Positions 52,683 through 61,578 of a DNA stretch of 64,000 nt are shown here, one piece after another; position 1 is the first letter of the stretch, and each line of letters opens with the position of its first letter. A program made the translations under genes and the position numbers. The stretch is from Methylobrevis albus (lineage in GTDB: Bacteria > Pseudomonadota > Alphaproteobacteria > Rhizobiales > Pleomorphomonadaceae). Where the stretch lies: the NCBI RefSeq assembly GCF_015904235.1, contig NZ_JADZLT010000054.1, positions 98,461-162,460 of the forward strand. The letters are read 5' to 3'. The notes under the pieces are model-generated. The model did not search any database, was not told the DNA's origin, and was given only the letters and a program-made list of their open reading frames with translations.

Positions 52683-53678
52683 TCAGTCCTTGCTGCGCTC
52701 GACGGCGCTGGTCAGCGCCTCGAGCAGCCGCTTGATGTCGGCCTGCTGCTTGCCCTGCTCCTCGGCCCACTTGCGCACCAGCTGCTGCTCGGCGCGCATG
52801 TGCTGCACAAGGCCCTGGATGCCCTCGGCGAGGCCCGACATCGCTTGCGACGAGGCCGGCCGCTGTTGTCCTTCGGTGACGATCCGCGTCAGCCGTTCGA
52901 GCGCGATGTTGATGTCCTCGGCGCTGGTGCCGCCGCGCCCCGTGCGGGTGATCTCGCTCGGGTCGAGGTCGGTGACGGTGGAGAGCCAGTCCTCGAGGTC
53001 GATGTAGAAGCGGTTCTGCGCCTGCCCGGCCTGCAGGTCGAGGAAGCCGAGCACCAGCGAGCCGGCGAGACCGAACAGCGACGACGAGAACGCCGTGCCC
53101 ATGCCGGCGAGCGGCGCCTGCAGGCCGGCCTTCAGGTCCTCGAAGATGACGCCGGAATTGCCCGAGCCGACGTCGAGCTGCTGGATGGTGGCACCCACCG
53201 AGGTCACCGTCTGGATCAGGCCCCAGAAGGTGCCGAGCAGGCCGAGGAAGACCAGCAGGCCGGTGAGATAGCGCGAGATGTCGCGCGCCTCGTCGAGGCG
53301 GGTCGCGATCGAATCGAGGATCGAACGCATCGTCTGTGTCGAGATCGCCATGCGGCCGAGCCGGTCGCCGAGCAGCGTCGCCATGGGGGCGAGCAGCACG
53401 GGCGGCCGGTTGACCTGCAGGCCGGGATCGGCGAGGCGGAAGTCGTTGACCCAGCGCACCTCGGGAAACAGGCGCACCACCTGGCGGAAGGTGAGCAGGA
53501 TGCCGACGCAGGCGGTGAGCAGGATGGTGCCGTTCAGCGCCGGATTGGCCCCGAACGCGACCTGGATCTGCTGGTAGAGCAGCGAGCCCAGCAGCACCGC
53601 GATCACCAGGAACAGCAGCATGCGCCAGAGATAGACCGCCGGGCTCGACAGCTTGTAGGGATCTAGGTCCTTGGCCAT
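52683..53678 (-). CDS. MotA/TolQ/ExbB-family proton-channel protein
   Basis: The 331-residue protein has membrane segments near 15-40 and 50-70 and two pore segments in the second half (YLTGLLVFLGLLGTFWGLIQTV at about 142-163; LAGMGTAFSSSLFGLAGSLVLGFLDL at about 188-215). The TolQ/ExbB consensus LGLLGTFWGL is clear. A C-terminal cytoplasmic helical tail of about 100 residues follows. ATG 53678 was preferred to one 2 codons earlier for ribosome-binding spacing. With the downstream OmpA-domain gene it makes a complete ion-driven stator pair outside the Tol cluster. Confidence 0.88.
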   Translation of the reverse strand: MAKDLDPYKLSSPAVYLWRMLLFLVIAVLLGSLLYQQIQVAFGANPALNGTILLTACVGILLTFRQVVRLFPEVRWVNDFRLADPGLQVNRPPVLLAPMATLLGDRLGRMAISTQTMRSILDSIATRLDEARDISRYLTGLLVFLGLLGTFWGLIQTVTSVGATIQQLDVGSGNSGVIFEDLKAGLQAPLAGMGTAFSSSLFGLAGSLVLGFLDLQAGQAQNRFYIDLEDWLSTVTDLDPSEITRTGRGGTSAEDINIALERLTRIVTEGQQRPASSQAMSGLAEGIQGLVQHMRAEQQLVRKWAEEQGKQQADIKRLLEALTSAVERSKD

Positions 53679-53723
53679 GGGCATCTCGTCTCGGGTCAGG
53701 TCGCGCAACAGATAACCCGAAAT

Positions 53724-53748
53724 GCCGACGCGAGAAACCGGCGTCGGC
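53724..53748 (-). terminator. Possible terminator after suhB
   Basis: Stem GCCGACGC/GCGTCGGC (53724-53731 and 53741-53748), followed on the minus strand by ATTTCGG. It lies between the suhB stop (53782) and the stator pair start (53678), so the two units may be partly separated. The T run is short. Confidence 0.5.
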
Positions 53749-53781
53749 CCGGGCCGCGCAATATGTTGCGGCGCCCGCGGG

Positions 53782-54573
53782 TCAGCCCGCCGCCTCGATC
53801 AGGCCGACCAGCTTGCGCTGGATCTCCTCGTTGCCGGCGACGATCTGCCGGCGCTCGATCATCTTGTCCTTGCCCTCGAAGTCGGAGACGTAGCCGCCCG
53901 CCTCGCGCACCAGAAGCAGGCCGCCGGCGACGTCCCAGATCTCGAGGCCGGCCTGCCAGAAGCCGTCGAAGCGGCCGGCCGCGACATAGGCGAGGTCGAG
54001 CGCGGCCGCCCCGGTGCTGCGGATGCCGGCGGTGCCGGCGAGCACGTGGCGCAGCCGGCGGACGTGGTCGACGTGGCCGTCGGAGCCGATGTGCGGATGG
54101 CCGGTGCCGATCACCGCGTCGGCGAGTTCGCGCCGCGCGGCGACGCGCAGGCGGCGGTCGTTGAGGAAGGCGCCGCTGCCGCGTTCGGCCGAGAAAAGCT
54201 CGTCGGTCACGGGATTGTAGATCACGGTGGCGATGATCACGCCGGCCCGCTCCAGCGCCAGCGAGATCGCGAACTGCGGAATGCCGTGCAGGAAGTTGGT
54301 GGTGCCGTCGAGCGGATCGACGATCCAGCGGTGCTGCGCGTCGCTGCCCTCGACGACGCCGCGCTCTTCCATGATGAAGCCCCAGCCGGGACGGACGCGC
54401 GAGAGTTCCTCGAACAGCGTCTTCTCCGCCTTGCGGTCGGCGGCCGAGACGAAGTTGCCCGGACCCTTCATCGACACCTGCAGGTTCTCGATCTCGCCGA
54501 AGTCGCGCGCGAGCGCGCGGCCCACCTTGCGGACGGACTGGATCATGACGTTCATCAGCGGTGAGCGGGCCAT
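53782..54573 (-). CDS. suhB: Inositol-1-monophosphatase family protein
   Basis: The 263-residue magnesium-dependent phosphatase has Glu70 in MEERG, Asp86/Asp89 in WIVDPLDGTTNFLHG and the second metal motif WDVAGGLLLVREAGG (about 212-226). It hydrolyses inositol phosphates, and in E. coli SuhB also joins the ribosomal antitermination complex. AGGA lies 7 bases before ATG 54573. Upstream, the 225-bp spacer to the opgC stop shows no clear gene. Confidence 0.94.
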   Translation of the reverse strand: MARSPLMNVMIQSVRKVGRALARDFGEIENLQVSMKGPGNFVSAADRKAEKTLFEELSRVRPGWGFIMEERGVVEGSDAQHRWIVDPLDGTTNFLHGIPQFAISLALERAGVIIATVIYNPVTDELFSAERGSGAFLNDRRLRVAARRELADAVIGTGHPHIGSDGHVDHVRRLRHVLAGTAGIRSTGAAALDLAYVAAGRFDGFWQAGLEIWDVAGGLLLVREAGGYVSDFEGKDKMIERRQIVAGNEEIQRKLVGLIEAAG

Positions 54574-54798
54574 GGCGGTTTCCTGCGGGCGAGAGGCTGC
54601 GGCCGCCACGCGCGGCGCGGCCTGTGACAAAGAGCGGGCGGTGGCCTTCGGCGCGGGCGTCGCGAAGGCCTGTCAACGAACGGGAAGCGCCGGGCGCGTC
54701 CATGGCCGTCTGCGGCCGCGCTTTCTGGACCACAAAGCGCCGCGGCTTGCAAGGGCGCACCGGCATCGCAGCCGTGCACGCCCCTTGTCGCGCGGCAC

Positions 54799-56013
54799 TC
54801 AGGCCGCCGCCCGCACCACCGCCGGCTTGCCGCGCTCGAAGCGGTCGAGCGCATGGGCGAGCGCGACCTGGATCGCCAGCCCCGCCGCGACCAGCACCGT
54901 GTCGAGCCAGAGCAGCGGCGGCATCTCCGGCATCGGCAGCGTGCCGTCCTGATCGAGCACCGCGTAGCGCACGATCAGCCCGGCGACCGAGAGCAGCGTG
55001 CCGGTCCAGAACACCGGCAGCGCGTGCCGGCCGATCAGCACCAGCGGATTCCTCGGAGTCAGCCGCGCCGAAAGCCACGGCATCAGCGGGCTGTGGCCGA
55101 CGACGTAGACCAGCGCCAGCACATGGGCGAGCCGGGCGATCGCGACATAGGTCTTGTCGTTGCCGACGAAGGTCGCCGGCAGCGGCAGGTCGGGCAGCAG
55201 GCCCCAGAGGTTGAACCAGGTGTAGCTGAAGCAGGCGACAAGATAGGCCGCCGCGAGCCAGAACAGCGGAGCGACATAGGGCACGCCGCCGAGCCCTGCG
55301 CGCAGCCGCCAGCCGATCAGGATGCCGATGGTGAAGATCAGCTGCCAGGCGAGCGGGTTGAAGTACCAGGAGCCCTCGGCCGGAAAGGTCGGCACGTTGA
55401 GGCCGGAGGCATGCGACAGCGCATAGACGGCGAGCGAGGCGGCGAGCGCGACGCGCGGGCCGATCGTCACCAGGGCGAGGATCGCCGGCAGCATCAAGAG
55501 CAGCGTCACGTAGAGCGGCAGGATGTTGAAGTAGCCGATCTGGTGCGTCATCAGCGGGATGCCGACCAGCGTCCGCGCCGTGTCGGAGAACAGCAGCGGC
55601 AGGTTGAGCTCGTTGAGCAGCGGCGCCGTGCCGAGCCACAGCGCCCCGGCGGCGAACAGGCCGAGGCCGACCGCGGTGTTGGAGAGATGCGCGAGGTAGA
55701 GCGTCACCGCCCGCTGCAGCGCGCGCCAGACGGCCGCGCCATACTGGCCGGCCGCGATGCCCGGCAGATAGGCGAACGCCGCCGCGACGCCGGCGAGCAG
55801 CACGAAGATTTCGGCAGAATCGGTGATGCCGAAGTTCTTGTGCGTCAGCCGCTCAAAGGCGTTGCCGGGCATGTGGTTGATGAAGATCGAGGCGAGCGCG
55901 AGGCCGCGGAAGAAATCGATCCGGTGGTCGCGCGCCGGCTTCGCCAGACCGGCGGCGGCGAAGCTGGCGGGGACGTTGCCTGGGCGGGCGACGCTGGGGT
56001 CGGCGGTGGTCAA
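54799..56013 (-). CDS. OpgC-type membrane protein (second copy)
   Basis: The 404-residue protein has about ten membrane segments and the OpgC N-terminal pattern RIDFFRGLALASIFINHMPGN, with conserved Arg and His. It is far from the copy at 38851 by sequence, so they are not recent duplicates. It probably modifies periplasmic glucans or a related polymer. The start is a TTG at 56013 (GGAG 9 bases upstream), because the first in-frame ATG falls inside the first membrane segment. Confidence 0.85.
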   Translation of the reverse strand: MTTADPSVARPGNVPASFAAAGLAKPARDHRIDFFRGLALASIFINHMPGNAFERLTHKNFGITDSAEIFVLLAGVAAAFAYLPGIAAGQYGAAVWRALQRAVTLYLAHLSNTAVGLGLFAAGALWLGTAPLLNELNLPLLFSDTARTLVGIPLMTHQIGYFNILPLYVTLLLMLPAILALVTIGPRVALAASLAVYALSHASGLNVPTFPAEGSWYFNPLAWQLIFTIGILIGWRLRAGLGGVPYVAPLFWLAAAYLVACFSYTWFNLWGLLPDLPLPATFVGNDKTYVAIARLAHVLALVYVVGHSPLMPWLSARLTPRNPLVLIGRHALPVFWTGTLLSVAGLIVRYAVLDQDGTLPMPEMPPLLWLDTVLVAAGLAIQVALAHALDRFERGKPAVVRAAA

Positions 56014-56311
56014 CGTCCGGCGCTCCGGCAGGGTGGCGCGGCCGGCGGCGCGGTGGTCGCGCGGCGGCGGGCGGCCCCGTTCCTAAGACCGGCTGGCGCG
56101 GCGCGCAACGGCCCCGGCGCCGCAGGCCGCCGATTTCGTCCTCGCCGGCACGGCGCACGCCTCGCGAAAAGACTTAGGCCGAAGGTGTGACGGTGCCTGC
56201 CCTTGCGCGGATCGTCCGCGGAGCGAACACTCCGGCGCGGCGACGGCGGCCGAAACGGCCTTGCCGGCCCGGCCCGCCGCAACAACGAAGAAGCCGCACG
56301 AGGGGGAACGC

Positions 56312-58210
56312 ATGAGCCGCTATGCCGAGGTCTACGCCGCCTGGAAGGCCGACCCGCAGGGCTTCTGGCTGGAGGCCGCCCGCGCCATCGACTGGGTGGA
56401 GCCGCCGACGGCCGCCTTCGATGCCGGCGCCGGCACCTATGGCCGCTGGTTTCCCGACGCCGTCTGCAACACGGCCCACAACTGCCTCGACCGCCACGTC
56501 GCCGCCGGCCGCGCCGACCAGCCGGCGCTGATCTACGACAGCCCCGTCACCGGCACCAAGGCCGTCTACACCTATGCCGAGTTGCTGGCGAAGGTGGAGG
56601 CGATCGCCACGATCCTCATCGACCGCGGCGTCGTGAAGGGCGACCGCGTCATCGTCTACATGCCGATGATCCCCGAGGCGCTGATGGCGATGCTCGCCTG
56701 CGCCCGCATCGGCGCGATCCATTCCGTGGTGTTCGGCGGCTTTGCCGCGAGCGAACTCGCCGTGCGCATCGACGACGCCGCGCCGACGGCGGTGATCACC
56801 GCCTCCTGCGGCATCGAGCCGTCGCGTGTCGTGCCCTACAAGCCGCTGCTCGACACCGCGATCGAGCTCGCCCGCCACAAGCCGGCAACCTGCCTGATCC
56901 TGCAGCGCCCGCAGCTCGCCGCCGAGCTGATCCCCGGTCGCGACCTCGACCTCGCCGCTGCAATGGCCGCCGTCGCCGGCCGGCGCGTGCCGCCGGTGCC
57001 GCTGGCCGCAACCGATCCGCTCTATATCCTCTACACCTCCGGTACGACCGGCCAGCCGAAGGGCGTGGTGCGCGACAATGGCGGCCACATGGTCGCCCTC
57101 GCCTGGTCGATGACCAACCACTACGGCATCGCGCCCGGCGAGGTGTTCTGGGCCGCCTCCGACGTCGGCTGGGTCGTCGGGCATTCCTACATCGTCTATG
57201 CGCCGCTGCTGATCGGCGCGACGACCGTGGTCTACGAGGGCAAGCCGGTCGGCACCCCGGACGCCGGCGCCTTCTGGCGCATGGTCGAGGAGTATCGCAT
57301 CGCCGCCCTCTTCACCGCGCCGACGGCGCTGCGCGCGGTGAAGAAGGAAGACCCGGAGGGCAGGCTCGCGCTCGACTACGACCGTTCGTCGATGCGCACG
57401 CTGTTCCTCGCCGGCGAGCGCGCCGACCCGGACACGGTGAAATGGGCGGAAGAAAAGCTCGGCGTGCCGGTGGTCGACCACTGGTGGCAGACCGAAACCG
57501 GCTGGGCGATCGCCGGCAATCCCGTCGGCCTCGGCCTGCTGCCGGTGAAGCACGGCTCGCCGACGGTGCCGATGCCGGGCTATGCGGTCGAGATCCTCGA
57601 CGACGCCGGCCATGCCGTCCCGGCCGGCAAGCTCGGCAACATCGTGATCCGGCTGCCGCTGCCGCCCGCCTGCCTGCCGACGCTGTGGAACGCCGACGAC
57701 CGTTTCCGCCGCGCCTACCTCGAGGAGTTCTCCGGCTACTACAAGACCGCCGACGCCGGCTTCGTCGACGACGACGGCTACCTCTTCATCATGTCGCGCA
57801 CCGACGACATCATCAACGTCGCCGGCCACCGGCTTTCGACCGGCGGCATGGAGGAGGTGCTGGCCGGCCATCCGGACGTCGCCGAATGCGCGGTGATCGG
57901 CATCGCCGACGCGCTGAAGGGCCAGGCGCCCTGCGGCTTCGTCGTGCTGAAGGCCGGTGTCGATCGCCCGCGCGCCGAGATCGAGAAGGAACTCGTCGCC
58001 CGCATCCGCGACAAGATCGGCCCCGTCGCCGCCTTCAAGCTGGCGATCACCGTCGAGCGCCTGCCGAAGACCCGTTCCGGCAAGATCCTGCGCGGCACCA
58101 TGCGCCAGATCGCCGACGGAGAGACGGTGCGGATGCCCGCCACCATCGACGACCCGGCCGCGCTGGAGGAAATTCGCGCCGCTGTGGCGGCGCGAGGGCT
58201 GGGAGGCTGA
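56312..58210 (+). CDS. prpE: Propionyl-CoA synthetase (acetyl-CoA synthetase-like)
   Basis: The 632-residue AMP-forming ligase activates propionate (or acetate) to its CoA thioester through an acyl-adenylate. P-loop YTSGTTGQPKGV is at 241-252, WWQTETGW at 391-398, and the C-terminal acylation lysine lies in LPKTRSGKILRG (about 590-600). Residues before WWQTETG and the overall length fit the PrpE subgroup more than Acs, so propionate is the likely substrate. The GGGGGAA stretch precedes ATG 56312. No prpBCD genes are close. Confidence 0.92.
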   Translation: MSRYAEVYAAWKADPQGFWLEAARAIDWVEPPTAAFDAGAGTYGRWFPDAVCNTAHNCLDRHVAAGRADQPALIYDSPVTGTKAVYTYAELLAKVEAIATILIDRGVVKGDRVIVYMPMIPEALMAMLACARIGAIHSVVFGGFAASELAVRIDDAAPTAVITASCGIEPSRVVPYKPLLDTAIELARHKPATCLILQRPQLAAELIPGRDLDLAAAMAAVAGRRVPPVPLAATDPLYILYTSGTTGQPKGVVRDNGGHMVALAWSMTNHYGIAPGEVFWAASDVGWVVGHSYIVYAPLLIGATTVVYEGKPVGTPDAGAFWRMVEEYRIAALFTAPTALRAVKKEDPEGRLALDYDRSSMRTLFLAGERADPDTVKWAEEKLGVPVVDHWWQTETGWAIAGNPVGLGLLPVKHGSPTVPMPGYAVEILDDAGHAVPAGKLGNIVIRLPLPPACLPTLWNADDRFRRAYLEEFSGYYKTADAGFVDDDGYLFIMSRTDDIINVAGHRLSTGGMEEVLAGHPDVAECAVIGIADALKGQAPCGFVVLKAGVDRPRAEIEKELVARIRDKIGPVAAFKLAITVERLPKTRSGKILRGTMRQIADGETVRMPATIDDPAALEEIRAAVAARGLGG

Positions 58211-58240
58211 GGGGAAGTCGCCGGGCGGAGGCGCCGATTG

Positions 58241-58420
58241 CGGCCCCATCCCTCCCCCTCGTGGGGAGGGTGGCGCCGCAGGCGCCGGGAGGGGTGCGGC
58301 CTCTCCGTCGTATGAGGCGAGGCTGTGACCCCTCCCGACCCGGCCTGGCGGCAGGGCCACCCTCCCCACGAGGGGGAGGGATGGTCAGGTCGCCTCCGCC
58401 CCACGCGGGGGAGGGACGGC
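58241..58420. repeat. GC-rich palindromic repeats after prpE (family D)
   Basis: A unit CCCCATCCCTCCCCCTCGTGGGGAGGGTGG, with GGCGCCGCAGGCGCC beside it (about 58241-58300), faces an inverted relative (about 58326-58385, ending GGGGGAGGGATGG). A third partial arm follows (CCCCACGCGGGGGAGGGACGG, about 58400-58420). They fill half of the 352-bp gap and could act as terminators between prpE and the downstream minus-strand gene. Confidence 0.7.
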
Positions 58421-58562
58421 GCCCCGCCTTGCCGCAGCCCCCCCCAAAAACAAAGCGCCACGAACCTTCCGGTCCGCGGCGCTCCATCGGCGGTGACCCG
58501 CCGTCCGGCGTGCTGTGGCGGCCCCTACCCGGCTGCCGCGGCCCGTCGGTTCAGGCGGTTCG

Positions 58563-58754
58563 TCAATGCAACGTTCCGTCTCTGCGTCCCGAAGCCTGCA
58601 GCTTCAGGATCTCGTCTTTCAGATGCAACTTCCGACGCTTGAGCTCACGCACCTGGAGTTCATCGACGCTGGGGTGATGCACGACCTCCTCGATCTGACG
58701 TTCGAGTGCAGCGTGGCGGCGTTCGAGCTCCGAGATATGAGACTGTAGCGACAT
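58563..58754 (-). CDS. YdcH-like small protein (DUF465), copy 1
   Basis: A 63-residue helical protein: SHISELERRHAALERQIEEV, then ELKRRKLHLKDEILKLQAS. The terminal KRRKLxLKDEI is the DUF465/YdcH core. Its function is unknown; such proteins are small cytoplasmic helical hairpins. Of two ATGs 6 bases apart, 58754 is preferred because AGGAGG lies 7 bases from it and only 1 from 58760. A second, related gene is at 59395. Confidence 0.88.
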   Translation of the reverse strand: MSLQSHISELERRHAALERQIEEVVHHPSVDELQVRELKRRKLHLKDEILKLQASGRRDGTLH

Positions 58755-59394
58755 CGGCATGCCTCCTCTTCCTTTTGGCGCCGGCGATCCGGACGCGTGG
58801 GGAACGATGGGAGTGTCGCACGATTGTCATCGATCGGACACCCCAAAATCTGATGTATTGTGAGAACTCGTTTGCGCAAGTGCTGCACGTTCGCGCAAAA
58901 TTACAGCAAAAGACCGCTGCCAGACTCATGATAATAAGTAAAAATGTTCACACCGCGGCGCCGGGTCTTGCCGGCGGCGAAGGCGGAGGATCTGCCGGCT
59001 CTTCCGGCGCGTCGGCAGCGGCGCTACGCTTGGCCGCGGGGCGACGACGGGCGCGTGCCGTCTCTTCGACATCGGCATGCCGGCGCGCCCTCGCAAGGCC
59101 CTGATCCGACTAAATGTGGAGCCATGGCGGATTTCCGGCGCCGGTGCACGGCCCGGCCTTGATAAAAAAGGCGAATTCGGTCGGGGTGATTCCGCAGCGG
59201 TCCTGCCCATAGTTTCGGCAGTCCGCGGCCCGCGTTGCGCCCGCGTGCTGCGGTTCGCGATATTTGCTATGCTGGCCACGGCCGAAATGGCCGCCGTGAT
59301 CAGCCGTCCGACGCGGAAGTCGGCTTGATCTGAACCGGTTTTTCAGGTCTTAAACGAACTGTGCCGCGGTGTTTGGTGCGGAGGACGAGTAGGC
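58755..59394. promoter_or_regulatory. 640-bp gap between the two YdcH-like genes, with an inverted repeat
   Basis: The left part (58761-58960) is A/T-richer and contains the inverted repeat TTTGCGC-N15-GCGCAAA (58871-58877 and 58893-58899), a plausible regulator site or stem in the copy 1 leader. The rest (58960-59394) is GC-rich. Short frames are open on both strands but none has a good ribosome-binding site or family resemblance. The promoters of both YdcH-like genes should lie here. Confidence 0.45.
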
Positions 59395-59601
59395 ATGAAC
59401 GATGGGGACGATCAGGCGGTCCGGATCGAGCTGGCGCGGCTCAGGCAGGAACATCGCGACCTCGATGCCGCCATCGACGCGCTGACCAAGCTCGGCAATT
59501 CCGACAGCCTGCAGATCCAGCGCCTGAAGAAGCGCAAGCTCGCCCTGAAGGATCGCATCGGCTTCCTCGAGGACCAGGTCGTTCCCGACATCATCGCCTG
59601 A
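59395..59601 (+). CDS. YdcH-like small protein (DUF465), copy 2
   Basis: A 68-residue helical protein, with [22 protein letters not shown] and the DUF465 core [21 protein letters not shown] (about 43-62). GGAGG lies about 10 bases before ATG 59395. It precedes purE by about 80 bp on the same strand, an arrangement common in alphaproteobacteria. Function is unknown. Confidence 0.92.
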   Translation: MNDGDDQAVRIELARLRQEHRDLDAAIDALTKLGNSDSLQIQRLKKRKLALKDRIGFLEDQVVPDIIA

Positions 59602-59683
59602 GCCCCAAATTCCAAGGTACGAGATCACTGCGGCCACGCCGCGCCCTGCCCCCGCCGCCGCCGCGGCCGAGCGAAACGGACGC

Positions 59684-60181
59684 ATGACCGACACGCCGCC
59701 CCCCGTCGCCATCATCATGGGCAGCCAGTCCGACTGGCCGACGATGAAGCATGCCGCCGACGTGCTGGAGGAACTGGGCGTCGCCTACGAGGCGCGCATC
59801 GTCTCCGCCCACCGCACGCCGCAGCGGCTCTACGAGTTCGCGCACGGCGCCAAGGCCGCCGGCTTCAAGGTGATCATCGCCGGCGCCGGCGGCGCGGCGC
59901 ACCTGCCCGGCATGACCGCGGCGATGACGCCGCTGCCCGTGCTCGGCGTGCCGGTGGAAAGCCGCACCCTGCGCGGCGAGGACAGCCTGCTCTCGATCGT
60001 GCAGATGCCCGGCGGCATCCCGGTCGGCACGCTGGCGATCGGCAAGGCCGGCGCGATCAACGCCGGGCTGCTCGCCACCGCCGTGCTCGCCCTCTCGGAC
60101 CCCAGCCTCGCCGCGCGGCTCGACGGCTACCGCGCGCGCCAGACCGCGGCGATCGCCGAATTTCCGATGGACGCCGACTGA
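59684..60181 (+). CDS. purE: 5-(carboxyamino)imidazole ribonucleotide mutase
   Basis: The 165-residue enzyme moves the carboxyl group of N5-CAIR to give CAIR in purine synthesis. The class I signature [26 protein letters not shown] (about 6-31) contains the Ser/Asp substrate residues, with [16 protein letters not shown] and [25 protein letters not shown] following. It forms an octamer. purK follows after 78 bp, and the pair works in sequence (PurK makes N5-CAIR, PurE mutates it). Confidence 0.97.
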   Translation: MTDTPPPVAIIMGSQSDWPTMKHAADVLEELGVAYEARIVSAHRTPQRLYEFAHGAKAAGFKVIIAGAGGAAHLPGMTAAMTPLPVLGVPVESRTLRGEDSLLSIVQMPGGIPVGTLAIGKAGAINAGLLATAVLALSDPSLAARLDGYRARQTAAIAEFPMDAD

Positions 60182-60259
60182 CGGCGACGCCGCCACCGAC
60201 CGGCACGGAGTCTGCATTGCGGACGGCCGGGCGATCCGGCCCCTTCCTCCCCCCAGTTC

Positions 60260-61351
60260 ATGGATGACCGCCCGATGCAGCCCCTGAAGCCCGGCGCCAC
60301 CATCGGCATTCTCGGCGGCGGCCAGCTCGGCCGGATGCTGGCGCTCGCCGCCGCCCGGCTCGGCTTCGACTGCCACGTCTATTGCCCCGAGCCCGACAGC
60401 CCCGCCTTTCGCGTCGCCGCCCGCCACACCGTCGGCGCCTATGACGATGCCGAGGCGCTCGCCACCTTCGCTAGCAGCGTCGACGTCGTCACCTACGAAT
60501 TCGAGAACGTCCCGGCCGCCGCCGCCGAGGTGATCGCCGCCTGCCGGCCGCTCTACCCGGATGCCCGCGCGCTCGCGACGACCCAGGACCGCGTCGCCGA
60601 GAAGATTTTCCTGTCGTTCGGCGCCGGGGTCGAGGTGGCGCCCTTTGCCGCCATCGACGGCGAGGCCGACATCGAGACGGCGATCGGCGTCACCGGCCTG
60701 CCGGCGATCCTGAAGACCCGCCGCTTCGGCTATGACGGCAAGGGCCAGGCGAAGGTCGGCACCCTCGACGAGCTGCGCGAGGCGCTCGAGCGGTTCGGCG
60801 GCGACTGCGTGCTGGAAGGGCTGATCTCGTTCGAATCCGAGCTGTCGGCGATCGTGGTGCGCGGCGCGGACGGCCTCGCCGAGGTTTACGACATCGGCGA
60901 GAACCGCCACGAGAACCACATTCTCTCCGAGACCATCGTGCCCGCGCCGCTCGCCGCCGAAACCCTCGCCGCCGCCCGCGCCCTCGGCCTCGCCATCGCC
61001 GAGAAGCTCGGCTACGTCGGCACGCTGGGGGTCGAGATGTTCCTCGTGCGCGACCAGGGCGAGGAGCGGCTGCTCGTCAACGAACTCGCCCCGCGCGTTC
61101 ACAACTCCGGCCACTGGACCGAGGACGCCGCCGTCACTTCGCAGTTCGAGAACCACATCCGCGCCGTCGCCGGCTGGCCGCTCGGCGCCGTCACCCGCAC
61201 CGCCCCGGTCCGGATGCTGAACCTGATCGGCGACGCCGCCGCCGACCCGCTGGCGATCCTCGCCGACCCCTCCGCCCGGCTGCACCTTTACGGCAAGCGC
61301 GAGATCCGCGCCGGCCGCAAGATGGGCCACGTCAACTACCTCGACCGGTAG
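60260..61351 (+). CDS. purK: N5-carboxyaminoimidazole ribonucleotide synthase
   Basis: The 363-residue ATP-grasp enzyme carboxylates AIR with bicarbonate and ATP to N5-CAIR. The N-terminal fold IGILGGGQLGRMLALAAARLGF is at about 15-36. The ATP-grasp core has ILKTRRFGYDGKGQAKV, and NELAPRVHNSGHWTEDAAVTSQFENHIRAV is the conserved C-terminal part. Two ATGs (60260 and 60275) are possible; neither has a strong ribosome-binding site. It forms an operon with purE. Confidence 0.96.
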   Translation: MDDRPMQPLKPGATIGILGGGQLGRMLALAAARLGFDCHVYCPEPDSPAFRVAARHTVGAYDDAEALATFASSVDVVTYEFENVPAAAAEVIAACRPLYPDARALATTQDRVAEKIFLSFGAGVEVAPFAAIDGEADIETAIGVTGLPAILKTRRFGYDGKGQAKVGTLDELREALERFGGDCVLEGLISFESELSAIVVRGADGLAEVYDIGENRHENHILSETIVPAPLAAETLAAARALGLAIAEKLGYVGTLGVEMFLVRDQGEERLLVNELAPRVHNSGHWTEDAAVTSQFENHIRAVAGWPLGAVTRTAPVRMLNLIGDAAADPLAILADPSARLHLYGKREIRAGRKMGHVNYLDR

Positions 61352-61397
61352 ACGCCGGTTCGAGGCGCGCCGTCGGTCTAGCAGAAGCGATGGGCGC

Positions 61398-61551
61398 GCG
61401 CGCCCGGCCTCGCCCTTAGAGACGGGCCCGACGGCCCTCCTCAGGATGAGGCCTTCGAGAGTTTTCTTTTTATTACAATGATTTGCCCTTTTCCCTCATC
61501 CTGAGGAAGTCGCAACGCGACTGTCTCGAAGGACGAGGGAAAAGCCGAGGC
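61398..61551. repeat. Paired palindromic repeat, family C copy 4
   Basis: Left arm GCGCGCCCGGCCTCGCCCTTAG to CCTCAGGATGAGGCC, right arm CCCTCATCCTGAGGAAG to CTGTCTCGAAGGACGAGGG. It is closest to copy 1 at 8927-9079, extending into the same core wording (TTTCTTTTTATTAC). It lies in the 227-bp space between the convergent purK and glycosyltransferase genes. Confidence 0.8.
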
Positions 61552-61578
61552 GCCGACACGTCCACTCGCCTCGCCGTC

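Noticed and set aside
51610-53678. Zorya defence system
   Set aside because: Only ZorA/ZorB-like proteins are present. The neighbours are suhB and an ABC transporter, with no ZorC, ZorD or ZorE gene. Better described as an orphan stator pair.
58926-59279. 117-codon minus-strand frame in the inter-ydcH gap
   Set aside because: Arg-rich, no ribosome-binding site, no family resemblance and flanked by a regulatory-looking A/T patch.
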